From NCBI RefSeq assembly GCF_018294505.1, contig NC_057801.1, positions 200,946,538 through 201,010,537 of the forward strand: a DNA stretch of 64,000 bases, read 5' to 3'. Within the stretch, counting starts at the first letter, position 1, and each line of letters opens with the position of its first letter. The notes beneath the pieces are model-generated. The model saw only the letters and a list, made by a program, of their open reading frames with translations, had not been told where the DNA came from and did no database searches. A program made the translations under genes and the position numbers. Below, piece by piece: positions 11,401 to 20,297 of this stretch. Origin of the DNA: Triticum aestivum. Lineage: Eukaryota; Streptophyta; Magnoliopsida; Poales; Poaceae.

Positions 11401-11760
11401 CTGGAAGTGGTCTTCGGATCCCCGGATAATTTCCGGAGCGAAGAGTTAATCTTCGACATAGTCCCATTTCGCAGCGGCTATCACGCTCTGCTCGGACGAA
11501 CCGCGTTTGCAAAGTTCAACGCGGTGCCGCATTATGCATACCTCAAGCTCAAGATGCCAGGCCCTCGTGGAGTCATCACGGTCAACGGAAATACGGAACG
11601 CTCCTTCCGAACGGAGGAACATACAGCGGCTCTCGCGGCAGAAGTACAGAGCAGCCTTTTAAGGCAATTTTCGAGTCCGGCCGTTAAACGGCCGGATACA
11701 GCAAAACGCGCCCGAAGCAATACCAACCAAGACAACCTGGCACGATCAGAGCACGCGTAG
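8470..11760 (+). CDS. E3 gag-protease polyprotein, intact, 1096 residues
   Basis: This is a capsid-type Gag fused to an aspartic protease, expected to form the particle and process it. I chose ATG 8470 because it is the first in-frame ATG after the LTR and is shared in position with E1 and E2; the frame stays open upstream into the LTR but without an ATG. Residues 1-300 hold family-specific blocks, including MEFTAADIFQYSPFGD and an acidic stretch. Residues about 373-420 are a Lys/Gln-rich coiled coil. The Retrotrans_gag core spans about 560-720 (HWLNSLPAESIGCWEDLEAA). A C-x2-H...H-x4-C knuckle-like segment lies at about 796-814. The protease motif LMDGGSSLNLLY is near residue 930; DGGSS rather than DTG/DSG is usual for this lineage. 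It stops after the protease, with no RT fusion. The gene converges with the antisense gene. Confidence 0.9.
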   Translation: MASSINNAVQGETFLPGQIFVFGGFALRANSLGHLEQIESYAPGHQVRFGSLNFTADIRGDLIFDGLEPKPSAPHCCDGHDLALPPNSALVAAHESASALSPEPIAQIEDRWMDTTSGASTSTAMEPNTNLVPHETHDSEVPDSLPDSGPPAPLPIESDWAPVMEFTAADIFQYSPFGDILNSLKHLSLSGESWPDYGQDGWDTDDEEIQSPPTTHFVATVDDLTDMLDYDSEDIDAMDDDAGDEQEPAPTGHWKTTSSYDIYMVDTPKDGDGEEVAEADSLKKQPKRRRQRRRSKSRHSKNGDSGTGDNNTPESAEDNPLQQDSAQEDAEASPHERAADEEVEDYNYIPPSEDEASLNDDEFVVPEDPVEQERFKRRLIATANSLKKKQQQLQADQDLLADRWTEVLAAEEFKLERPSKSYPRRKLLPRLEEEAYIPSSPAHDTADRPPRGRDREASRPSTKTVPRHRSKSTKPRGNAPDLRDVLEDKARQSRSIYGSRGRPTTRDEYRRAGYNNPGRAEHSRQRSLELRRDIAQYRGAAHPLCFTDEVMDHQIPEGFKPVNIESYDGTTDPAVWIEDYLLHIHMARGDDLHAIKYLPLKLKGPARHWLNSLPAESIGCWEDLEAAFLDNFQGTYVRPPDADDLSHIIQQPEESARQFWTRFLTKKNQIVDCPDAEALAAFKHNIRDEWLARHLGQEKPKSMAALTSLMTRFCAGEDSWLARSNNLNKNSGSPDTKDHNGRSRRNKNKRRINGDDKEDTAVNAGFRGSKPGQRKKPFKRTTPGPSNLDRILDRLCQIHGTPEKPANHTNRDCWVFKQAGKLIAENNDKGLNSDDEEETRPPNNRGQKGFPPQVRTVNMIYATHIPKRERKRALRDVYAMEPVAPKFNPWSSCPITFDRRDHPTSIRHGGFAALVLDPIVDGFHLTRVLMDGGSSLNLLYQDTVRKMGIDPSRIKPTKTTFKGVIPGVEANCTGSVTLEVVFGSPDNFRSEELIFDIVPFRSGYHALLGRTAFAKFNAVPHYAYLKLKMPGPRGVITVNGNTERSFRTEEHTAALAAEVQSSLLRQFSSPAVKRPDTAKRARSNTNQDNLARSEHA

Positions 11761-12988
11761 CAATGCGGCCCTAACCCCCGCCCTCGCATGATTGCAAGAA
11801 CAACCCTCCGCGTACATCATTACGCTTTGGAGATGCCATGGGCGCAGGGGAAGGGGCACGATCACAATGGACCCAGAGTGCGGCTCGACCACACCGGGGG
11901 CTCGCAAGTGCGCCACCCTTTTTTTATTATTATTTTCCTTCTTTGTATAAGCAGGAATCCGTTAACCAGAGGCCCTGTCCGGTGGTGAACCTGCCGAACT
12001 CATGATGCAACAGCCAGGGAAGAAAGAAGGCTGCGACGAACACTCAGGTGGTCTCAATTACGAGCATTAAATTCGATTATATACACCAAGTCCGCAGCTC
12101 ATCCCTGGAGGGGGACATGTTTAATTAGTCCAAATCCCTTGCTTACCGCACTATTTGTATCAGTCCGCACTCATAGCAGACTTCCTTTAATAAATAATGC
12201 GGCACTTTTCGACTGCAATTACATTACTCTTTATATATATATGTTCATTATAGGACATCTCGCACCCGTATATTTTGGTATGGTCTAATACACCAGGGGC
12301 TTATGTTCCCCACATTATGGTGTGACAAGTCTGAACACTTTCATAAGTGCGGCACCCCGAACTTATAGCATTATATGAATCGGCTCCGAATCATGTCTTG
12401 GGTCAATAGTTGGGTTTGCCCGGCTCCCACGTTTTGGTGCCTTACGTTCCGTTCTGTCGGCTAAGGTGGCACTAGGAGAACCACTGCGATTGCGCCCCAG
12501 TTGAGCCGGGCGAGCGCCTCAGTGGAGAAAGCTAAAACTGACCGGCATGATAAGGCGAGAGACTGGTCGTTGTTCGAGAGGTCTTTTCGAGTCCTTAAAG
12601 ACTCACGCCGCTTCGAGCGAAGTTCCGGATAAATGTCCGACGAAGGCGTGGATAGCGCCCCGGATTCGGTCTTCCGAATACCAGGGGCTTCGCCGAAATT
12701 TAAAATTATAGAATTCTATGGCTAAGTGAGAGTGTTCAAGCATTATAAGTCCGGTTGCCTTGTTCGTTGTGTTGAGCGCCTCCCTAGATGGACCCAAAAA
12801 TGGGAACAAGAGTGCTCAAGTTTATCCCGAACACCCCAGCACTCGCGGCTCGGGGGCTGAAGCCAACGACTTGCCATCTCTCAGATTTTATAAACGGCCG
12901 CACAGAAGGTAATATTTTAAATTAAACAAGCGTTGCTTAATGCGCATATGAACAAAGTTTTCAGCGCACAGGATAATACATAGCGAGT
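11761..12988. other. E3 spacer between convergent genes
   Basis: This 1228-bp non-coding interval holds the 3' ends of gag-protease (plus) and the antisense gene (minus). It contains T-rich and AT-rich patches (11919-11945 and 12230-12250) but no clear gene. Parts are conserved in the E1 and E2 spacers, such as GTCTGAACACTTTCATAAG near 12330 and the TTGGGTCAATAGTTGGG block near 12400. Confidence 0.75.
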
Positions 12989-15983
12989 TTACTCAAAAAT
13001 TACATCTCTGGGGCATTCATCCGCAATATCGCGGGCTCCCTTCAGGACAGTTTTATAATACATTTCGGGCGTACGATACTCCTTGCCCGGTGGCGGCGGG
13101 TCAGTGAGAAGCTTCTCCGCATCCAGCCTGCCCCAGTGCACCTTTGTGCGGGCAAGGGCCCGACGAGCACCTTCAATACAGGCGGAGCGCTTGATGACCT
13201 CCACCCAGGGGCACGCATCCACCAGCCGCCGCACGAGGCCGAAGTAGCTCCCAGGCATGGCCTGTCCAGGCCACAGCCGGACTATAAGGCCCTTCATGGC
13301 CTCCTCAGCTACCTTGTGGAGTTCGACCAGCTGCTTCAGCTGGTCGCTTGGGGGCACCGGATGGCCGGCCTCAGCGTACTGAGACCAGAAGACCTTCTCC
13401 GTCGAGCTCCCCTCCTCGCCACGATAGAATGCGGCGGCATCGGACACACTACGCGGCAGATCTGCAAACGCCCCTGGAGAGCTCCGAATGCGGGTAAGTG
13501 TCAGGTAGTTTACATTAACATGCTTGCTTTGCATGAAAAATGCCTTACCCGCCGCTATCTTCTTTACATCTTCAACCTCCTGAAGGGCCTTACGGGCCTC
13601 GGCCTTGGCGGACTTGGCACTTTCGAGAGCCGAGGCAAGCTCGGACTCTCGAGTCTTGGAGTCACGCTCCAAGCTCTCATGCTTCTCCATGAGAGCCTGG
13701 AGCTCTTGCCGTACTTCCGCCACCTGTGCCTCCTGCTTTTCTCGCTCTGCCCGTTCCGCGGCCGCACTGCGTTCGGCCGCGGACACAGCCTCCTTCAGGG
13801 CTGCCACCTCGTTCGTGGCCCCTGCAATACCCATATTATCCTTGTTAATTTTATTGCAACCAAAATCCTTTTCTGTAAGGTAACTATTCAAAGTGGTGTT
13901 ACTCACCTTCTTTGTCCTCGAGCTGCTTCTTGGCATGGCCGAGCTCTTGCTCGGACCGCTCGAGATCCTGCTTCAACGCACCGACCTCCGCAGTCAGTGC
14001 GGCAGAGGTCAGCAGCGCAGCCTGCAAACCCATATTGACATATTTTAAGCAACCCTGCGTATATCTTCTTAGATCCTCAGTCCGGCTTTTCTTTCCGAAC
14101 ACCGAACTGAGCATCAGGGGCTACTGTCTATGCGGTATTACATTACATAATTATAACTTCTTACCTCAAAGCCTGTTAGAAGGCTGCTGCAGGCTTCGGT
14201 CAGCCCGCTCTTGGCGAGCTGAACCTTCTGAATCACCGCACTCATGATAGTGCGGTGTTCTTCCTCGATGGAAGCGCCTTTAAGCGCCTCCAACAAGTTG
14301 TCCGGCGCCTCCGGTTGGACGGAGGCCGCCGGTGTCACAGTCTTGCCCTTCTTTCGAAGGGGCCGCCTGCCGGACTCTGGAACCGCTGCAGGTTCCGATG
14401 TAGAGTCCGGCGCAAAGTCCGGGAGGCTGCCTGGCGGCGCCTCCGGAGCCTCCTCCTGATGGGTCCCTCTCTGGGATCCCACCTCGGCGTCCTCATCGGC
14501 GCGGGGGGTAGAGGCAGTCGGAAGTGAATCCACATCCGACGGGGCCAACGACCCGCTCGATGAAGCGGGGAGATCATCATCGGCCGGACTGCGGACAGTA
14601 TGCGGCATTAGTAGGACACTAGGTGACGCGAAAGAAATTGCATATCAGGGATCCGGATACTTACGATCTCGCCGGAGGCCTGGCCCTTGAAGGCCACTCC
14701 TCCTCGCCAACGATGGTGTTGGCGGAACTGTCCGGGGGAATAGTTCTCCCCCTCTTGGACCCTTCGGCCTCCCCTATTGGGGAAGCCTTCCTCTTCCTCT
14801 CTCCCTCCTCCGGGAGAGAGTCTTCTTCCTCCTCCTCGTCTTCGGGGGAGGAGTCCGCCTCGTCGTCGGACGCTTGATTGCGGGAACTCTTTCGAGTCCC
14901 CGTGGCCACCTTCTTGGCCTTCTTCTCCGGCACCACGTGCGGTGCCGGAACCAGCAGCCCTGCTAGACGGGCGTTCACTGGGTCTTCTGGCATGGGAGCC
15001 GGACAGATGAGCTGCTCGGCCTTCTCCATCCATTCCTGCCAAAGGAAAAGAGAGATTGAAACCCTCTTAGAATCAATCTGTTTACCACAAGTGTCCCGTA
15101 AAGGGGTTGAATCACTTACCTCGTCAGCTGGATGCTGCGAGCGAAATCCGCGATCTTCCGTCGCGGATGCGGGGGCTTCGGCGCCCTTAAACAGCACCCT
15201 CCAGGCGCCTTCATACGTCGTGTCGAAGAGCCCGCTTAGCGCCTGGTGCTGTTCCGGATTGAACTCCCACAGATTGAATGCCCGTTCTTGGCATGGGAGA
15301 ATCCGGCGGATGAGCATGACTTGGACCACGTCGACGAGCCTGAGCTTATTGTTCACCAGCTTCTGGATACAGGCTCGGAGTCCCGTCAGCTCCTTCGGAT
15401 TGCCCCACAACAAGCCCTTCTCTTTCCAGGAGGTGAGCTGCGTGGGGATGCCAGATCTGAACTCGGGGGCCGCCGCCCACGTGGGTTCGCGCGGCTCGGT
15501 GATGTAGAACCACCCCGATTGCCACCCCTTAACGGAGTCCACGAAGGCCCCTTCGAGCCAAAGGACGTTGGGCAACTTGCCCAGCATGGCGCCTCCGCAT
15601 TTCGCTTGCGTGCCCTTCACAACCTTCGGCTTGACGTTGAAGGTCTTGAGCCACAGGCCGAAGTGGGGCTGGATGCAGAGGAAGGCCTCGCACACGATGA
15701 TAAACGCCGAGATATTGAGGATGAAGTTTGGCGCCAGATCGTGGAAATCCAGGCTGTAATAGAACATGAGCCCCCGGACGAAAGGGTGCAGTGGAAAGCC
15801 CAGTCCGCGGAGGAAGTGGGGAAGGAAGACGACCCTCTCATGGGGCCCTGGGGTAGGGATGAGCTGCCCCTCGTCGGGCAGCCGGTGCGCAATATCGCTG
15901 GAAAGGTATCCGGCGTTGTGCAGCTTGGTGATGTGCTCCTCCTTGACGGTGGAAGCCAACCACTTGCCTCCCCCTCCGGACAT
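12989..15983 (-). CDS. E3 antisense gene, five exons, intact 868-residue protein of unknown function
   Basis: Exons on the minus strand are 15983-15120, 15035-14665, 14588-14165, 14021-13907 and 13821-12989. The introns (84, 76, 143 and 85 bp) have donors GTAAGT, GTAAGT, GTAAGA and GTGAGT, and acceptors GGCAG, CGCAG, TGCAG and TGCAG. Joined, they total 2607 bp with no internal stop. Residues 1-288 form a globular domain resembling the 'putative gypsy-type transposon' domain I know from plant annotations (PF04195-like; not searched), with HERVVFLPHFLRGLGFPLHP and GWQSGWFYITEP. Exons 2-3 encode an acidic Ser/Glu-rich linker with basic patches (EKKAKK, KRKASP). Exons 4-5 encode a long coiled coil and a C-terminal helical domain (YFGLVRRLVDACPWVEVIK). 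A TATA box lies 115 bp upstream of the ATG. It may bind nucleic acid or particles, but that is a guess. Confidence 0.82.
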
Positions 15984-16096
15984 GGTCGGGGAAGGTTGAG
16001 ACGAGATGCGCGAGCTTGGGCGTTGGAGCTTGAGTGCGCGGAGGTGGATGAGCAAAGGAGGAAGAAGGCGTGGGTGAAAAGGTGAATCCTTATCCC

Positions 16097-16103
16097 TTAT
16101 ATA
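16097..16103 (-). promoter_or_regulatory. TATA box of the E3 antisense gene
   Basis: Reverse-strand TATATAA in the context CCTATATAAGGGATAAGG. It lies about 115 bp upstream of the ATG at 15983 and outside the LTR. E2 has TATAAA in the same place (30429-30434). This suggests the antisense gene has its own promoter rather than relying on LTR antisense activity. Confidence 0.7.
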
Positions 16104-16538
16104 GGAAGGGCGAAGACTACGCGCCCCCCACCAGCCTGGTAAAACTCGCTTATCTCCTGAGCGCCACCATCAATGGCGCGGTTGGGTTACCCACGTCCGT
16201 ATTGATGAGAATCCCGGAATAAGGGGAACACGATCTCTGCTTCGACAAGACGTGCCAAGGAAACCGCTTCGCTAAACGTGTTGAGGTGGTATAATAAAAA
16301 AACGATTCAAGTAAAAGCCTGGTAGCGGTGTGATGTCATGTCGCATAATACGTCAGCAGATTGGACTTGTGTACATTTTATTCTCTCTACGGTGGAATGT
16401 GGAATTTATTTTGCAGAGCCGAACACTATCCTGGGGTTCATGATCTTCTCTGGATTATTCAAGGGAGGAACCCGCCTTGCAATGCCGAACATTATGCGCG
16501 CCGGACTTATCGTCATTGAAGCCTGGTTCAGGGGCTAC
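16104..16538. other. E3 3' internal region upstream of the antisense gene
   Basis: This 435-bp non-coding sequence lies between the antisense-gene promoter and the 3' LTR. It serves as sense 3' untranslated sequence with the purine-rich tract at its right end, and as upstream promoter DNA for the antisense gene. E2 has the equivalent (30435-30677 plus 41844-42040). Confidence 0.7.
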
Positions 16539-17019
16539 TGAGGGAGTCCTGGACTAGGGGGTGTCCGGACAGCCGGACTATCATCGTTCGCCGGACTCCA
16601 AGACTACGAAGATACAAGATTGAAGACTCCGTCCCGTGTCCATATGGGACTTTCCTTGGCGTGGAAGGCAAGCTTGGCAATTCGGATATGTAGATCTCCT
16701 ACCATTGTAACCGACTCTGTGTAACCCTAGCCTCCTCCGGTGTCTATATAAACCGGAGGGCTTTAGTCCGTAGGATACAACATACATCACAACAATCATA
16801 CCATAGGCTAGCTTTAGGGTTTAGCCTCCTTGATCTCGTGGTAGATCCACTCTTGTACTACCCATATCATCAACATTAATCAAGCAGGACGTAGGGTTTT
16901 ACCTCCATCAAGAGGCCCGAACCTGGGTAAAACATCGTGTCCCTTGTCTCCTGTTACCATCCTCCTAGACGCATAGTTCGGGACCCCCTATCTGAGATCC
17001 GCCGGTTTTGACACCGACA
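16539..17019 (+). repeat. E3 3' LTR
   Basis: This 481-bp partner of the LTR at 7941 starts TGAGGGAGTCCTGGAC right after the purine-rich TTCAGGGGCTAC and ends ACACCGACA before the duplicated ATGAC. Confidence 0.95.
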
Positions 17020-18737
17020 ATGACCATCACGCCGGATACACTATCAACAAGTCCGGCCGGCCCGAATACAGCTAGCCAGACCAACTCGAACTGCACAGCC
17101 ACATAGCCCGGCACAGAGGCGCCGCGCACCCCCTCTGCTTCACTGATGAAGTGATGGATCATGACTTCCCATAAGGGTTCAAACCCGTAAACATCGAATC
17201 ATACGATGGCACCACAGACCCCACAGTATGGATTGAAGATTTCCTTCTCCACATTCACATGGCCCGCAGAGACGATCTACACGCCATCAAGTATCTCCCC
17301 CTTAAGCTCAAAGGACCCGCCCGGCACTGGCTAAACAGCCTGCCTGCAAATTCCATTAGCAGTTGGGAAAACCTGGAAGACGCGTTCCTTGACAACTTCC
17401 AGGGCACATACGTGCGACCACCGGACGCTGATGACTTGAGCCACATTACCCAACAGCCCGGAGAGTCTGCGAGGAAATTCTGGACCCGGTTCCTAACTAA
17501 AAAGAACCAAATAGTCGACTGTCCGGACGCCGAAGCCTTGGCGGCCTTTAAGCATAATATCCGTGACGAGTGGCTCGCCCGACACCTCAGCCAGGAAAAA
17601 CCCAAGTCCATGGCAGCACTCACGACACTAATGACCCGCTTTTGCGCGAGCGAGGATAGCTGGTTGGCTCGCAATAGCACCACGCCACATTCCGGCACCT
17701 CGGACGTCCGCGACAATAACAGCAAGCCACGGCGCAACAGACATAAGCGACGGAACAACGGCGACAACGCTGAAGACACGGCAGTCAACGCCGGATTCAA
17801 TGGATCCAAATCCGGTCAGCAAAAAAAGCCGTTCAAAAGAAACAATCAGGGACCATCCAGCCTGGACCGCATACTGGAACGCTCATGCCAAATTCATGGC
17901 ACCCCGGACAAGCCAGCAAATCACACTAATAGAGACTGCTGGGTGTTCAAACATGCCGGTAAAATAAACGCCGAAAACAAGGACAAGGGGCTGCACAGCA
18001 ATGATGACGAGGAGCCCCGGCGTCCGAACACGGGGGGGGGGGGCAGAAGAAATTTCCTCCCCAGGTGAAAACGGTCAACATGATCAATGCCACCCACATT
18101 CCCAAACGGGAACGGAAGCGAGCACTACGGGACGTCTATGCGATGGAGCCAGTCGCCCCAAAATTCAACCCATGGTCAGCCTGTCCGATCACCTTTGATC
18201 GTAGGGATCACCCTACGAGCATCTGTCACGGCGGTTCAGCCGCATTGGTCCTAGACCCAATCATCGACGGATCCCACCTCACGCGAGTCCTTATGGACGG
18301 CGGCAGCAGCCTGAACCTGCTTTATCAAGACACATTAAGCAAAATGGGCATCGACCCTTCAAGGATCAAGCCCACCAAAACCACCTTTAAAGGTGTAATT
18401 CCAGGAGTAGAGGCCCGTTGCATAGGTTCTATAACATTGGAAGTGGTCTTCCGATCTCCGGATAACTTCCGAAGCGAAGAGTTAATCTTCGATATCGTTC
18501 CTTTCCGTAGTGGTTACCATGCACTGCTCGGACGAACCGCATTCGCTAGATTCAATGCGGTACCACACTATGCATACCTCAAGCTCAAGATGCCAGGACC
18601 GCGCGGGGTCAAAACAGTCAACGAAAACATGGACCGCTCTCTCCGTACAGAAGAACATACTTCAACCCTCGCGGCGGGAGTACAATGCGGCCTCCTCCGA
18701 CAAACCACCAATCCGGTGATGACAACCTCCAACACCG
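17020..18737 (+). pseudogene. E2 gag-protease, C-terminal half
   Basis: This is the continuation of E2 gag after E3. Bases 17020-17024 are the duplicated ATGAC. The gag core (17259-17650) has HIHMARRDDLHAIKYLPLK, HWLNSLPANSISSWENLE and WTRFLTKKNQIVDC. A C-x2-H...H-x4-C knuckle-like segment follows near 17886-17940. A run of 12 G at 18032-18043 coincides with a frame change. The protease motif LMDGGSSLNLL is intact near 18290-18325. E4 interrupts the frame at 18738, and the last codons with the natural stop are at 25830-25893. Confidence 0.85.
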
Positions 18738-20297
18738 TGCTACCTCTTGAGCACTGCGTTGGATTTCCCCGAAGAGGAGAGGATGATGCAGCAAAGTAGC
18801 GTAAGTATTTCCCTCAGTTTCTGAGAACCAAGGTATAAATCTAGTAGGAGACAACACACAAGTCCCTCGTACCTACACAAAACGATAGCAACTCGCAACC
18901 AACGCGATTAGGGGTTGGCAATCCCTTCACGGTCACTTACGATAGTGAGATCTGATAGAGATGATAAATAATATTTTTGGTATTTTTGATAGATAGATGC
19001 AAAGTAAAAACAAAGCAAGTAAATAAAGTGATAGAGATTGATATGATGAGAATAGACCCGGGGGCCATAGGTTTCACTAGTGGCTTCTCTCAAGAGCATA
19101 GATTTCCTACGGTGATTGAACAAATTATTGTTGAGCAATTGACAGAATTGAGCATAGTTATGAGTATATCTAGGCAATGATCATGTATATAGGCATCACG
19201 TCCAAAACAAGTAGATCGAAATGATTCTGCATCTACTACTATTACTCCACTCATCGACCGCTATCCAGCATGCATCTAGAGTATTAAGTTAAAAACAGAG
19301 TAACGCCTTAAGCAAGATGACATGATGTAGAGGGATAAATTCATGCAATATGATAAAAAAACCATCTTGTTATCCTCGATGGCAACAATACAATATGTGT
19401 CTTGCAACCCTTTCTGTCACTAGGTAAGAACACCGCAAGATTGAACCCAAAGCTAAGCACTTCTCCCATTGCAAGAACTACCAATCTAGTTGGCCAAACC
19501 AAAAAGGATAATTCGAAGAGACTTGCAAAGATAACTCAATCATACATAAAAGAATTCAGAGAAGAATCAAATATTTTCCATAGATAATACTGGATCATAA
19601 ACCCACAATTCATCGGTCTCAACAAACACACCGCAAAAAGAAGATTACATCGAATAGATCTCCACGAGAGAGGGGGAGAACATTGTATTGAGATCCAAAA
19701 AGAGAGAAGAAGCCATCTAGTTACTAGCTATGGACCCGAAGGTTTGAAGTAAACTACTCACACTTCATCGGTGGGGCTATGGTGTTGATGTAGAAGCCCT
19801 CCATGGTGGATGCCCCCTCTGGCGGAGCTCCGGAACAGGCCCCAAGATGGGATCTCGTGGATACAGAAGGTTGCGGCGGTGGAATTAGGTTTTTGGCTCC
19901 TGTTCTGATCGTTCGGGGATACATAGGTATATATAGGAGGAAGGAGTACGTCGGTGGAGCATCAGGGGGCCCACGAGGTAGGGGGCGCGCCCAGGGGGCG
20001 CCCTCCACCCTCGTGACCACCTCTGGCACTGCTTGGAGTAGGGTCCAAGTCTCCTGGATCACGTTCGGTTGGAAAATCACGTTCCCGAAGGTTTCATTCC
20101 GTTTGGACTCCGTTTGATATTCCGTTTCTTCGAAACACTAAAATTGGCAAAAAACAGCAATTCTGGGCTGGGCCTCCGGTTAATAGGTTAGTCCCAAAAG
20201 TAATATAAAAGTGGAAAATAAAGCCCAATATAGTCCAAAACAGTAGATAAAGTAGCATGGAGCAATCAAAAATTATAGATACGTTGGAGACGTATCA
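18738..20297 (-). repeat. E4 3' LTR
   Basis: 1560 bp. The minus-strand TATATATA promoter box is at 19928-19935. The purine-rich tract (minus AAGCTTGGGGATGCC, 20298-20312) abuts it on the internal side. Confidence 0.93.

Larger units (their letters stand above)
7941..17019 (+). mobile_element. E3: complete two-gene, RT-less Tat-like LTR retrotransposon
   Basis: This 9079-bp element inside E2 gag is flanked by ATGAC on both sides (7936-7940 and 17020-17024). LTRs of 482 and 481 bp begin TGAGGGA and end CCGACA; I count about fifteen substitutions and one indel between them. The interior holds an intact gag-protease gene in sense and an intact spliced gene in antisense, converging on a 1.2-kb spacer. 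There is no RT, RNase H or integrase, so mobility would need enzymes in trans. The family is probably the non-autonomous side of the Triticeae Fatima group (tentative). Antisense additional ORFs are established in Tat-lineage elements such as Grande and Ogre. Confidence 0.95.

Noticed and set aside
13136..14038. 300-residue open frame on the plus strand
   Set aside because: It is opposite exons 4-5 and two introns of the E3 antisense gene; the spliced minus-strand model explains the conservation with E1 and E2.
15246..16085. 279-residue open frame on the plus strand
   Set aside because: It is the shadow of exon 1 of the antisense gene. A partial shadow also exists in E2 (29408-29986), as expected when the real gene is on the other strand.
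18065..18799. Gag-LTR fusion frame at the E2/E4 boundary
   Set aside because: The last 20 codons come from the inserted E4 LTR; the true end of E2 gag is at 25891-25893.
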